NCBI RefSeq assembly: GCF_000247815.1
Contig: NC_021678.1
Span: forward strand, 9,756,371 to 9,820,370
Length of the DNA stretch: 64,000 nucleotides
DNA from: Ficedula albicollis
Lineage: Eukaryota; Chordata; Aves; Passeriformes; Muscicapidae
Reading direction: 5' to 3'
Positions 26,369 through 36,454 of this stretch are shown piece after piece. The notes under the pieces were generated by a model. That model searched no databases. It was not told the origin of the DNA and saw nothing but the letters and a program-made list of their open reading frames with translations. The translations under genes and the position numbers were made by a program. Every line of letters starts with the position of its first letter. Positions within the stretch are counted from its first letter, which is position 1.

Positions 26369-26975
26369 TGAGTATTGGTCTAATACCGATACTCAACCGT
26401 GACGGACAAAAGACTCTCTAACAATTTAACGTTAGAAAGTGTGTGTTTATTCAGCGCTGGGCAGCAGAGTGAGGTAATCCTCTAATACACACCTCAAAAT
26501 CACAGGTGATCACAAAGTCTATTTATTAGCAAAGTATTCAAACAAATGCATATTCATAATAACAGCTCCTCCCATCCCCCGCTTCCTATGGTAATTAGCT
26601 TGAATAACTATTAAGCATGTGCGATTGACTTCTTGAATTAAGTCTGGGGTCATTTTTGTGGGGAGGGGTCTTAAAAGAGGAAGTAAGGCAAGTCTTCCTC
26701 ACCCTAAACTCTTGATATTTTCTATTAATGACAATACAAATGATTTCTGGGGATAGTCCAGTTTTCCAAAGAATGGGTTTCTGGTTGCATTGTCTATGTT
26801 TCTTTGGGTCTGCTCACTAGTTTCGTCTTTTTCCATTGTAAGCAAAGCTGAGCAAACAAGAAATGACAGACAATCAATTATTTAATTTTCAGATAACTAC
26901 TCTCTTTTAACTTCTAACTTTTAATTATTTTCAGCAAGGTAACCAAAATCCTAATTTTCTAAGATTAGTGTTTCA
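26369..26975 (-). mobile_element. Endogenous retrovirus LTR (LTR1)
   Basis: Read on the minus strand this 607-bp segment has LTR architecture. It starts with TGAAACAC and is preceded by a purine tract (AGGGGAAAG). An AATAAATAG TATA-like box lies at 26519-26528. The CCCAGCGCTG-AATAAA block with the poly(A) signal at 26446-26451 follows. It ends near ACTCA at a hairpin. The GCGCTGAATAAA arrangement is typical of avian LTRs. No target-site duplication is evident with these ends, and the exact 3' boundary (26369 or about 26400) is uncertain. Confidence 0.75.
26370..26394. other. Hairpin at the U5 end of LTR1
   Basis: GAGTATTGGT, loop CTAAT, and ACCGATACTC form a 10-bp stem with one G-T pair exactly at the edge of the LTR. 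It may be an RNA structure of the retroviral leader or part of the integrase-recognised end. Confidence 0.6.
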
Positions 26976-27257
26976 CTTTCCCCTATACCCGTTGGATCCT
27001 AACCTCAACTCCACCCCCTTTCCTGCCCCAGATTTACACCCTGGACCTCTCTTCATCCTCATCTTTACCCTGGACCTCCCTTCATCCTCGTCTTCGACCT
27101 ACTAAGACCTGGTTAGTGTGTTCGGTTTTTTTGGGCCTCGTCCCACACTTGTTTTCACTATTATTAAAGTATTTTATGTTGCTAGTCATGGCCATCACAC
27201 TGCTCTTATTTTATTTTGCCACGATAGCCCTAATATCAGAGGAACCCTAAAAAGTAT
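26976..27257 (-). mobile_element. Probable polypurine tract and retroviral sequence between LTR1 and LTR2
   Basis: Adjacent to LTR1, the minus strand reads GGGTATAGGGGAAAG, a polypurine tract of the type used to prime plus-strand synthesis. This suggests that retroviral internal sequence follows. A 29-bp-period tandem pair lies inside (27038-27065 and 27067-27094). No open reading frame or retroviral protein motif is detectable, so the internal part is either non-coding or decayed. Confidence 0.4.
27038..27094. repeat. 29-bp-period tandem pair
   Basis: Two copies of a 28-bp string beginning ACCCTGGACCT at 27038 and 27067, with about two differences. Confidence 0.85.
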
Positions 27258-27523
27258 TGTTGGGGACCACCCTCTACCCTCAGCGGGGTCAGACAGAGAT
27301 TTCCTGATGCAGCAGAGCGGGCAGTGCCCCCAAACCCAGCGAGCCCGGGCCTGCACCGAGGGCAGTGCAGCTCAGCACAACCGTGTTATGGATAAAAACG
27401 AGATCAAGCCGAATTAAATATGATTAAAATAAACTGTATTTATTTTGCAACCGAAATACGGTCCTCGATAGTCACAATCAAAAAAAAAGGGACAGCGCCG
27501 AGCCCAGGGCTGGGTGAACACAT

Positions 27524-27549
27524 TCTGATCTGATCTCTATCAGATCAGA
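27524..27549. other. Perfect 11-bp-stem hairpin in the LTR2 transcript leader
   Basis: TCTGATCTGAT, a 4-nt loop and ATCAGATCAGA are perfectly complementary. The hairpin lies between the TATA box and poly(A) signal of LTR2, so any LTR-driven transcript would contain it in its R region. Confidence 0.85.
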
Positions 27550-27772
27550 TCCCCAAATGTTCACAAAACTACTTTGGTCAGCCGGGTTTTTATACAGTTT
27601 TTTAGCCTGGAGTGGAGGTCTTTGTCTTTTTTCATCGTTCCACATATTCATGTGGTTTTCTTTCACTTCATTGGGCTGGACAAAACTATATTTTGGGAGA
27701 TGATGAATTCTGATGAAGGCATGTTCTGGTTTTTGGGAAGACGGTATTCAGATGTAACTTGCAGGTCTTGGT

Positions 27773-27997
27773 TTACTGGAAACTGGCATTCGGATGTATT
27801 TTTCCTGATGGCTCTGGTTATCTTAATTATAAGATAGTTATACTGTATATTTTATTATATTTTATTATAATTACTAGTTATACTGTAAGACTACATAGCT
27901 ACTAAACAACGGTGCTTCAAATTGTTGGAAAGTTAATATTATATTACTGGAAACTGGCATTCGGATGTATTTTTCCCCATGGCTCTGGTTATCTTAA
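27773..27997. repeat. 54-bp direct repeat in the U3 part of LTR2
   Basis: Copies at 27773-27826 and 27944-27997 differ at two positions. They are separated by about 117 bp of very AT-rich sequence. Repeated U3 segments in LTRs are often enhancer units; that function is inferred here. Confidence 0.9.
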
Positions 27998-28143
27998 CTG
28001 TGGGTGCTTGCTGGGCGCTCGTTTGGATGTTCCCTGGAAAGTTTTGAGAGGGCTCTCTCTGCCAGGGCTACGTTTATTGTTTATTGTCTTGCTAATCTCA
28101 GCTCTTCAGCTTTTGTTGGCAGTCACAGTGTTGCTATTAAGCA

Positions 28144-28349
28144 ATCCCTGTTCCTCCCTCTGCAGCTTTTGTTTTTCAAGTTTCTTTATTACTTTATTCA
28201 TACAAACATTGATTATACTACATTAATTTGCAACTTTACACGAATTACATTATATCATATGTTACAACAGCAACAACAACAACAACCTGACGAATTTTTT
28301 GATCCCCAGCCAAGACATCCCAGAGAGATGAGCGACAAAAACTACTCGG
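28144..28349 (-). mobile_element. Possible retroviral 3' internal remnant beside LTR2
   Basis: Next to LTR2 the minus strand shows the purine tract (about 28144-28163) and an AT-rich untranslated-like segment. Then comes a short frame ending in a leucine run encoded by (TTG)n, which is the (CAA)n microsatellite at 28265-28286 seen from the other strand. A hydrophobic C-terminus would fit the end of an envelope gene, but the frame is too short to identify. The leucine run may simply be a translated microsatellite. Confidence 0.3.
28265..28286. repeat. (CAA)n microsatellite
   Basis: About seven CAA units with one interruption (CAG). Confidence 0.9.
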
Positions 28350-28763
28350 TGTGAAAGAGCCAGGCCCAGTCCAAAACTGTCTGAAGGCAAAGAGGGTCTC
28401 ACTGCCAAGCCTCACCCAGAGGTTAAGTAGCTTGAAAACAGCTTAAGTCGTTATGAACAACCATCTGACCGTAGAAGCTGATAGCATTCACCCATTGAAT
28501 GATCCTGTGAAACAGGAAATAAAGTAGAGAACTCAATTTTGGCACACCTCGCAGCGTGCTGCGGGCAGGACTGCTCCAGCCTCACCAGCTGCTGAAGGCA
28601 CCCACACGGTTTCCTCGGCACTTACATTTTTGATCTTCTGTCACCATTTCCCTAGCAGTAGAGGTCCCTTACCATGAAAGCATGTGGCATTTTTTAGGTA
28701 TTACAGGAACAAGATTCAGGGCCATGTGCAAGAGGACTTGCCTTTTATGGCCTTTTCCCAATA
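28350..28763. other. Unresolved segment between LTR2 remnant and LTR3
   Basis: On the plus strand it starts TGTGAAAGAGCC, has AATAAA near 28519 and continues into a CpG-bearing GC-rich part (28550-28620). This is LTR-like in layout. The pentamer CTCGG occurs at both 28345-28349 and 28614-28618, but no CA end precedes the second copy. I cannot decide between a small plus-strand LTR and decayed internal retroviral sequence. Confidence 0.3.
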
Positions 28764-28769
28764 TTAAGG
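28764..28769. repeat. Target-site duplication of LTR3, left copy
   Basis: TTAAGG directly precedes the TGTGAGAG end of LTR3. The same hexamer follows its other end at 29604-29609. A 6-bp duplication is characteristic of class II (ERVK-like) retroviral integration. Confidence 0.8.
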
Positions 28770-28915
28770 TGTGAGAGTCTTTATAGCGGTATGGACGGTC
28801 CTCAGGGACAAAACTCATTCCCTGTGTAAAAGCTGGTGTTACAGTTACTTTTATTGGAAGGGCATGGGTATACAGAGTCCTGCTAAGAGCTGCCAGCCAC
28901 AGCCCAGAGTAGGGC

Positions 28916-29053
28916 AAAGAGAGAATGGGGGTAAGAGAAAGAATGAGAGGATAAGAGGGTCAGGGGGTGAGAGAATAAGGTAAAAGAAAGAGAGAGCATG
29001 AGAGCAAGAAAGTAAGAGAATAAGAGAGTAAGAGAGTAAGAGAGTAAGAGAGA
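28916..29053. repeat. Purine-only minisatellite (AAGAGAGT-type) in LTR3
   Basis: The plus strand is almost purely purine, made of (TAAGAGAG)n and related GAGAATAAG units, with perfect 8-bp periodicity near 29018-29050. Strand-asymmetric purine tracts of this length can form triplex DNA. Confidence 0.85.
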
Positions 29054-29401
29054 AATTTCCCGTTTACAATACAATAAATCTTCTTCTATGATGAATATTC
29101 TAATTTCCATCAACCAATCTAACACAAAATACAAATTCTATAGCATTTACATACAGCCTATAAGAATCCTTACATTATCATAGTGTGTTACACTTTAAAC
29201 TCTAAAACCTACTCTTTGGACCCTTGCAAGGTTGTCTCTGACCTTTGGACTTGCTCTCCAGCAGAAGACATTGTTCTGTCAAGAGGGGATTACTTTTAGC
29301 TGCCATCCTTTTGTCTTATGGTTATTCAGTAACTGAGGTTTGGTATCTCAAAAGTGGCTTTCATTTCAATCTTGTTCATGGTTTCTATATTCTCAGAATC
29401 A

Positions 29402-29604
29402 GAGCATTCATATTTGTAAGGTTTTCCTGTTTCATCTTTTCCAACATGTCCCTCTGCTCCTCTCTGGTGAGACCCCACCTGCAGTGCTGCATCCAGCTCT
29501 GGGGTCCCCAGCACAGGAAGGACATGGGCCTGCTGGAGAGAATCCAAAATATAAATCTGAGCATTCGCATTTGTAAGGTTTTCCTGGTTCATCTTTCCCA
29601 ACAT
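29402..29604. repeat. 46-bp direct repeats flanking a CR1 fragment
   Basis: 29402-29447 and 29559-29604 match at 42 of 46 positions. The right copy is the terminus of LTR3 itself, so the left copy is an internal duplication of that terminus. The segment between them is the CR1 piece. Confidence 0.9.
29449..29545 (+). mobile_element. CR1 ORF2 fragment inside LTR3
   Basis: The plus strand encodes SLVRPHLQCCIQLWG followed by KDMGLLERIQ, the conserved segment of CR1 ORF2 downstream of the reverse transcriptase domain. It is about 97 bp, open throughout, opposite in orientation to the LTR, and lacks the CR1 3' tail. A normal target-primed CR1 insertion would include that tail, so another mechanism such as template switching or filler DNA is likely. 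Confidence 0.85.
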
Positions 29605-29609
29605 TAAGG
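29604..29609. repeat. Target-site duplication of LTR3, right copy
   Basis: TTAAGG directly follows the CCCAACA end of LTR3 and is the partner of 28764-28769. Confidence 0.8.
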
Positions 29610-30753
29610 CGTCACTCATTCACAAACCCTGTTATCTAACCCTGTCGATACCTAAGTTTCCATACACAAAATCACACAGGCTGAAGTTTAGCTGTGCTGG
29701 ACCCACCTGTGTGTGACAGCACAGGTCTGCCTCAAGTCTGGCATATGCTCAGAAACTCTGCCAGTGCTCATAGGGGCTTTTGCTGCCCATTCTGGGCAGA
29801 ATCCGTGGTGTGCAGACTACACTGGCTTAGGAACACAGAGTCAGAAGGGGCTTCCTGACCTGCAGGGTCCTGGCTCCAAAGCTTTTTGTTAAAAATGCCA
29901 GAAATGTCTCTTGTAGACAAGTCCAGGCACCATCACACAGTGGGGGAGACACATTGCCTTGTGCCCAAACGTGCTGTATTTTCACACAAATGAAGCAGTA
30001 ATAATAGAGTGCTGGGGCTAATAACATTGCAGTAAAAGCAGTGGCTTTCCTAAATAAAGCTCCCAGGTGAGCCTGGTGTAATATCATGACTCAGTCTGTA
30101 GAAAAGGGTAGAAAACAAGCCTTAATACCTGCTCATGATCTGATGCAGGGAAAATTCCCATTTGGCTCCATATCTGTGCTTGGCTTCATGCTAAGTGGAT
30201 TAGCAAAACACCAACCAAACACATCTGAATTTCATGCTCTTTGCTTTTTCTGTCAGCTTTCTAACACATGTTCTCCACAGAATTCAGATTTTCCTCTGGT
30301 GTGAAAAACGTAATACATCAAGTGCAGATTACTGTGTGTACCTTGCCAAAATCCTACCAGAAACTAAGGCCAAACTACAAAGCTGCAGAGGTTAGTAGAA
30401 GTACTGTTTCAAAGCCAAACAGAATATCAAAATAAATAAATAAGAAAAGTCTTCCTGATCTCTCATGGGTACCTTAGAAGAATCATGGAGGCCTGATATT
30501 ACCATGGTGTAAGCACAGGGCAAATAAACTATGTGATTTTGAGCCTTGTACTATAGTTCTGCAGATATGCAAGTGCAGCAGGAAACTAAACATTAATAGA
30601 CAGACTCTCTAAATACAAAACATCAGGCCCATCTTTGTGACAACACTTTCTGTAGAAGTTCTATGGGTGGTCCAGCCTGCCTAGCAGCACAGTCAGCCAG
30701 ACCTTTCCCCTCATAGTGAAGAGTGGCTCTCCAGTCTCCTCCTACCCTCCTCC
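29610..30753. other. Non-coding stretch
   Basis: No gene or repeat recognised. Open frames are at most 86 codons. Confidence 0.5.
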
Positions 30754-31217
30754 AACGAAAGGATGGATAAGGACGATAAGTATAGTCACCTGTACTTGAA
30801 TTTGGCTTACAACGAAAGGATGGATAAGGATGATAAGTATAGTCACCTGTACTTGAATTTGGCACCTGTTCTTCACCCTGCAGAACATGCATGCAGGGAG
30901 CGGGGGATGGATGAGCCAGCACTCTGCAGATCAGTGGATGTCCCAGTCTCACATCCCAGCACTTGGATGCCTTACAGAAGGACCAGTCTTAGGAACTGCT
31001 GTACATTGAGTGCTTCTAAAAGCACCAATCTTAGGAACTGCTGTACATTGAGTGCTTCTACACCTGTTCTTCACCCTGCAGAACATGCATGCAGGGAGTG
31101 GGGAATGGATGAGCCAGCACTCTGCAGATCAGTGGATGTCCCAGTCTCACATCCCAGCACTTGGATGCCTTACAAAAGCACCAATCTTAGGAACTGCTGT
31201 ACATTGAGTGCTTCTAA
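30754..31217. repeat. Nested in-frame duplications (57, 42 and 198 bp periods)
   Basis: Three levels of duplication are visible. A 57-bp unit is repeated from 30754 and 30811. A 42-bp unit starting near CTTAGGAACTG recurs at 30988 and 31030. A larger block beginning CACCTGTTCTTC recurs at 30863 and 31061 with a 198-bp offset. All three periods are multiples of three, and a plus frame of 186 codons (30763-31323) runs through everything. The protein would contain repeats such as MDKDDKYSHLYLNLA and NLRNCCTLSAS. No known family is recognised, and the minus strand is also partly open (30623-30952). A real gene is possible but unsupported. Confidence 0.85.
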
Positions 31218-32333
31218 CCAAAACCTTTGCTGTTCTACTGGTTTGTTCAACCACAGTTTAGGAAAGCACCAAGGGAATTTCATTTCAATGCCTGAGTTGA
31301 CAACTTTTCCACAGTGGATCTAACATTTGGCATAGATTTCTCAGCTAGGAAAAGTGCTTCTGTTTCTAGAGGGTGTTTTTAAACTATTCCTAAAAAATTC
31401 ATTGGTAGTTTATTGGTATTTGTGCTGAGAGTTCTTAAATCTTTGTGAAGAAATAGTATCTTCTTCCAGCAGCTTTGTGTTCAAACTGCAGTGCACTGAG
31501 CTTAGGTTTGGTCACCGTATTCAGAGAACAGACATTCAGCTGCTACTGATTTACTAATAAGGATTGACCACTGGGCTGATGTCTGAATGAAGCAGTGTAT
31601 TACATGAGATTGTTTTAGTGGCACAAACACGAGTCAGAAATTGCTTTCTTGTAATTCCCTGGTATTCCTAGAGGATGATTGATATCCAGTGTCATCTCAT
31701 TTAAACTTGTGATCTTCTTGCTCTCCCATGTTTGAGGGACTACATGTGGTGTGCCACAACAAAATCTGCTAATAACTGGTCTTGAACCTATAGACTTCTT
31801 TTAATAGAATTACAAAAGCAAACTAATTGACATAACTTGAAAGAAACTCTCTATGGCAACATTTTAAAATTTTGATGTGTGTTTCTTTTGGATAACATGC
31901 TATCTTTAGACGACCACATTTTTTGGAGAGGAAGAAGAGAGAGAACAGCCATCAGACTTCAAAGCATTTCTAATATTTGGGATGAGGGATTGCATTAGGA
32001 ATCCTCATGATCATTAAATGCTTCATGAATATTGTTTCCTCTTATCTTGTAATCCATGCTTTTTTCTTTCAAAAAGATTTCTATTCAGCTGTTTACAATA
32101 ACATAGTGGCCCTAGAAAAAAAGCTCATTTAGAGGTTGCCTATTCCTGAGTTGTTTCATATGTTTGTAGTCATCATGGGCCTCACTAAACACCTTTTTCC
32201 TCTCTTGTCTTGTTATTGTTACCTCTTCATTCTTCCTCATGTTCGTTTTCTTACTAATTAGGTACCTTTTGCCTCCCAAGTTACACAATTGAAGTGTTAT
32301 TTAACAGCATCTCATAACTCACTCTGGATGGCC

Positions 32334-32471
32334 ATATCCATGGCCATCCCATACCTTTTGTAGAGTACCTGGGATGAGGTGAAGGGGCTCCCAGGCTTGG
32401 ATGTGTTATATCCATGGCCATCCCATACCTTTTGTAGAGTACCTGGGATGAGGTGAAGGGGCTCCCAGGCT
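32334..32471. repeat. 74-bp-period duplication
   Basis: A 64-bp string beginning ATATCCATGGCCATCC occurs at 32334-32397 and 32408-32471, apparently identical, with a 10-bp spacer. Confidence 0.93.
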
Positions 32472-35400
32472 CATAAAGTATGTGTGTATCTTGGATGATG
32501 ATGCTCCTTTTGCTCAGAAGGGCAGAATCAAGGAGTACAACACTGGAGGCATGCAAAGGTGCCCATGCTGAGGCAGGAACTGTCCTGTGTGCCAGAAAAG
32601 GGATTAAAAAACCTCCCAGTGGTGCTCTTACTCTAGTCTTGTCAGGATTCAACTATAGATCCTGCCAACTGTTTTAGGGTAAGTGGGAGAACTCAGTCCC
32701 AATTGCTTCCTAAGCATTAGAGGAATTAATGCAATCTTTAATAATCTATATAAAAATAAGGCTCTGAGGTTTTAGCTAGCACACATGCTAAGCACTCAAT
32801 CTGGATCAGGACTCATGTTTCAGAACTATACATTAATCTGCTCTTCTGTATGGTCATCATTTTTAATACTTAATGGGGTTTTGCTTCTCATTTAGAGGGG
32901 AAACCTTTCTGATTGCTGCCTTCTTCTCCACTGCTTCTCTAGGGCTGTGTTGTATCTCAGCCTTTCATTCAGGCAGCCTGGGGGCTGAGTTTTTGAATGA
33001 CAGCTGCACACTGGGTGTTCTTTAGGGTAGGTCTGCAACCCTTAATTGTGCCTGAAAGACCGAATTGGTTCCTATGTGCTATTTTAAGGTATCATACAGA
33101 TTAAGAGTGGCTCTCATTTTTCATTCCCTTGCTTCCCATTGGGAGAGCCTGCACAAATATTTTTTATTCATTGATGCTGAGATCATGTCTATGAGGAAAA
33201 TATTGTGCTTCATGCACAATTCACCCTAATTTCAACTGACATAGCTGCCTCCCAGGGCATTTCACAAACTGCAGCCTCATGCAGTTAGAAGACACTTTAC
33301 CAAAGCAAGACAAAGTCATGAACACACAAACATAAATATGTGGAAACTTTAAAGGATTTTGTAGAATCTAATAAAAAATAAAAAATAATTTATCATTACA
33401 AACTCCTTTGATAGGTGATCAAAACAAATACACAGGATGAAAATGATGCCACAAAACACATTGTACTAACACAGTCTTAGTACGAACACAATTCTACTTT
33501 CTTAACCTGCTTCTTTAATTGAGAAATGAAATCCCAGAGTTAGGGGTGAATTATTTTACATACACAAGCCTCTTGAATTAAGTCTTCCTTAATTTAAGTC
33601 AATAAGTTCAACTTTGAATTGCTACCCTTAGGGATATAGATTTAGATTTGGAAATATCTGCTTGCATTAGTTCAAGTGAGTGCTGCCTGGAAAGCAGCAT
33701 GGAAATCCCAGAGAAAAAAATGTCATCCACTGATTAGTCCCAACTGTAGTGTAGGTGTGGGAACTCATGTGCACTTTTAGGTTTCAAAACCAGCATTTTC
33801 CTTCAATTCAGACTTCACCAGCTCACAATCTCTCCATGAGCATTCCCTTAGAATGGACAGAAAGGGAAGTGTCATCAGACACAGCCCAATTTCAAGTCAA
33901 AACAAATTCATTCCCTCTGAGAACTGTATCACACAAGAATTAGCCTATGTAAACCATCCATGAGCTTCCTCTCATTCCCATTAAAATTAAACCTACCTCT
34001 TCTCTCTGAATTCCTGCCTTAAATCATTTCCTCAGCGTTATTTTCACCATTTTCACTTTGTAGTTCTTACAGCATTGACGTATTTTGCTGCCCATCATGC
34101 CCAGGTGCAAGAGCTGCTCTGTTGTACTGATGAAATGCCACTGGTGGTAGCTTGCCAGTGAAACAGAATGGAGTGGGACTTTAAAATGATTCCTGGGACA
34201 CTTCCAGGGATGAAATGGTATTTTATGGCTCTTTTCCCTGATATTACCTATAGAGCCTATAGATTGTCATGATTTTTCAGTAAAACCATTAGGGACTGGA
34301 AAATAAACTGAGACCCCAATTGCTCATCCCCCTAGAAAAACAAACAGTTCTGCTGGATGAGTTGACTTCAGTGCAGTTCAGCCAGACAGAGAGAGATAAA
34401 AGGTTTTTCTCCCTCTGCTTATAGTTCTGCCCCCTTCTACCTTCATACTGCTTGAAGGAGCAGAGAGCTGCCTCTCACAGCAGCAGATTAGAGATAATGA
34501 AGGAAATTGAGAAAAAATAAAAAGATTAAGCAAGCAACAACTGAAAAATAGAATTGTATTGATAATGAAAATAATTATATCAGTAATTTTACCTTGCACT
34601 GCTTTTTCACATTTTGTATTATCAACTTTACCTACACTTTAATCGGATTAATGATAACATCTACATATTTTAAATGCCAAAAAGACTTTAATAAAATAGT
34701 CCCAAAGGAACTAATTGGTGGGAAAAAAAACATCTACACTTCATAGAACTGCCAGAATACACTAAAGGCACAAATGGAAATACACACTCAAGAGAGAAAC
34801 AAGGCAAATGAGTTAAGAAAACCAATTCCTTTTACAGAGGAAAATACATTTTTTAATGAACTGCAAATCTAAGTATTTCTAATCTTCCAAAGCCTTTGTT
34901 GTCAAAGGGATCAGGTTCTGAAATCATGTCTGCTTTGCATTACAAATGCAAGCAGTGCTTTCCCATAGAGATGGAGCACAGCTTCTGCCCCAGTCCCTGG
35001 GTATCATGGGCGGAGGTGCCCAGAGCAAAGCCGGGGTCGCAGGTCCCTGGCGTGGCCTGAGGAGGGGCTGGGAGCTGCTTCACTGCTGCACAGCCCAGCC
35101 AGCCCTGCTCCCACTGCTGCAGCAGCCTGGCTCTCATAACTGGAGAGCCATTTCCTTCCAGATAAAAACAAAGCTGAATTACACAAGCAGAATGAGGGAG
35201 CACTTGCATAGGAAGCAACGAATGAGAGAGTAGTCCAAAGTGTCCAGGGCTTGTGGTGAGAGAGGAGATGTTTTGTGCATAGTAAACACTGGATTTATTG
35301 AAATTAATCCCAATCACTTCTGTGGGGAAATGAGTTTTAAATTATGTTTCCATATCTGCTCCCCAAAGGTTTCAAATGGCTTTTTCAAAGGAAATGGTTT

Positions 35401-36454
35401 GACGCTGAATTTTCTTCCTAAAATAATTTGGTGTCAGATTTAGCTACTCATTACATATGAAATTCAAGATAAGGAAGTCAGCTTCTGGTGGATGCCTCTC
35501 TGCAGCAGCAAGTGGAGCTCCTGAAAGGAAATAGAGCTTTATTAGAAGGTTGGTGCTAGGAAGTTTAGCTTTTTGCTGATGGAAAAAGAAAAATATATAG
35601 GATGTACTTTAAAACAAAGACATTTAAAAGCTCATTTTGCCTTTGTCATTATAAACATCATGCCAGATTCACAAAAATCCATTTTAGTTTATGCTACCTA
35701 TATTACTAAAAGGAAATAGTAGTTCTACCCTTTATGCCATGGGAGCTTGCATAAAAGAGAAATTTGACTTTGCCAGAGTATCATCTTCTGTCTTCTCTGC
35801 ATAATGCATTCAGTTCAGCTGCACACTGCTCTTTCTCCTGGCAGTCAACATATGCAAGATTGTGTTTATGCAAGTTTGACCTTCCTGTTCTTCCCTGTCT
35901 CATTTCTGTTTGCATGAGCACTGTGAGCTGATAAAGTGAAGTACATTTTTAAGGTCTATTTTGAAATGCCTTGAAAAGAAGACATCTCTTTCTCTGGCAC
36001 AAAGCTGTTAAAAATAGACCAGACGTATTCCTTCCCAGCACAATCATAAAGCAACAGTTAAATCCCTTCGTTTGTTGTTCAGGTGGGTGAATAGAATCCA
36101 GTACACTTGTGCTGTGCCCAGCAAAGCCTCCATGAAACACAAAGTGAGCTAATAAACCTGCCTTCCCTGCCAGCTGGATAAGTGATGGCTCTGTATGGAC
36201 CCCAAGCCTTGAATGTTTTAAGGACAACAGTTACCGTCAGCCCTTACAAAATTATAACCAAGGTTGGCTTGATAATTTTCCTTCTTTTCCCCTTTAAAAG
36301 AACAAAATAGTTGCTTTAAACACAGCTGATGCCATGTCCCTACGTTCAGCCACTCTATGGCTCATTTGATTTTAATCTTATTTGATTTTATCAGGGTTTC
36401 AACATTTTTTTTTCTTTAATCTACACCTGACTGTCCCTTTCCCTTAATAAAATT

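Larger units (their letters stand above)
27258..28143 (-). mobile_element. Endogenous retrovirus LTR (LTR2)
   Basis: On the minus strand this reads as an LTR of about 886 bp. It is preceded by a purine tract (GCAGAGGGAGGAACAGGGA) and begins TGCTTAATAG. A TATA box GTATAAAAACC sits at 27586-27597. A leader with a strong hairpin follows, then AATAAA (27439-27444). It ends GGTCCCCAACA at 27258. The 5' boundary is inferred from the purine tract only, and no target-site duplication was found. It lies in the same orientation as LTR1 and LTR3. Confidence 0.7.
28770..29603 (-). mobile_element. Solo ERVK-like LTR (LTR3) with CR1 insert
   Basis: On the minus strand this begins TGTTGGGAAAG and ends GACTCTCACA, giving proper TG...CA termini, with TTAAGG on both sides. 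It contains an AT-rich U3, a pyrimidine-rich CTCTTA-type minisatellite and a CTGGGCTGTGGCTGGCAGC motif. The CCAATAAAAG poly(A) signal (28850-28855) is followed by a U5. This layout matches class II LTRs of songbirds as I know them. It lacks retroviral genes, so it is a solo LTR formed by LTR-LTR recombination. Near its 5' end a CR1 piece of about 100 bp is flanked by two copies of the LTR terminus, which makes it longer than its parental form. Confidence 0.85.

Noticed and set aside
28004..28354. 116-codon plus frame with a glutamine run
   Set aside because: The glutamine run is a translated CAA microsatellite next to LTR2. The retroviral sense strand is the minus strand, so this frame is probably spurious.
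29245..29619. Frames of about 100-120 codons around 29.3-29.6 kb
   Set aside because: They are LTR3 sequence plus the CR1 insert read through, not a gene.
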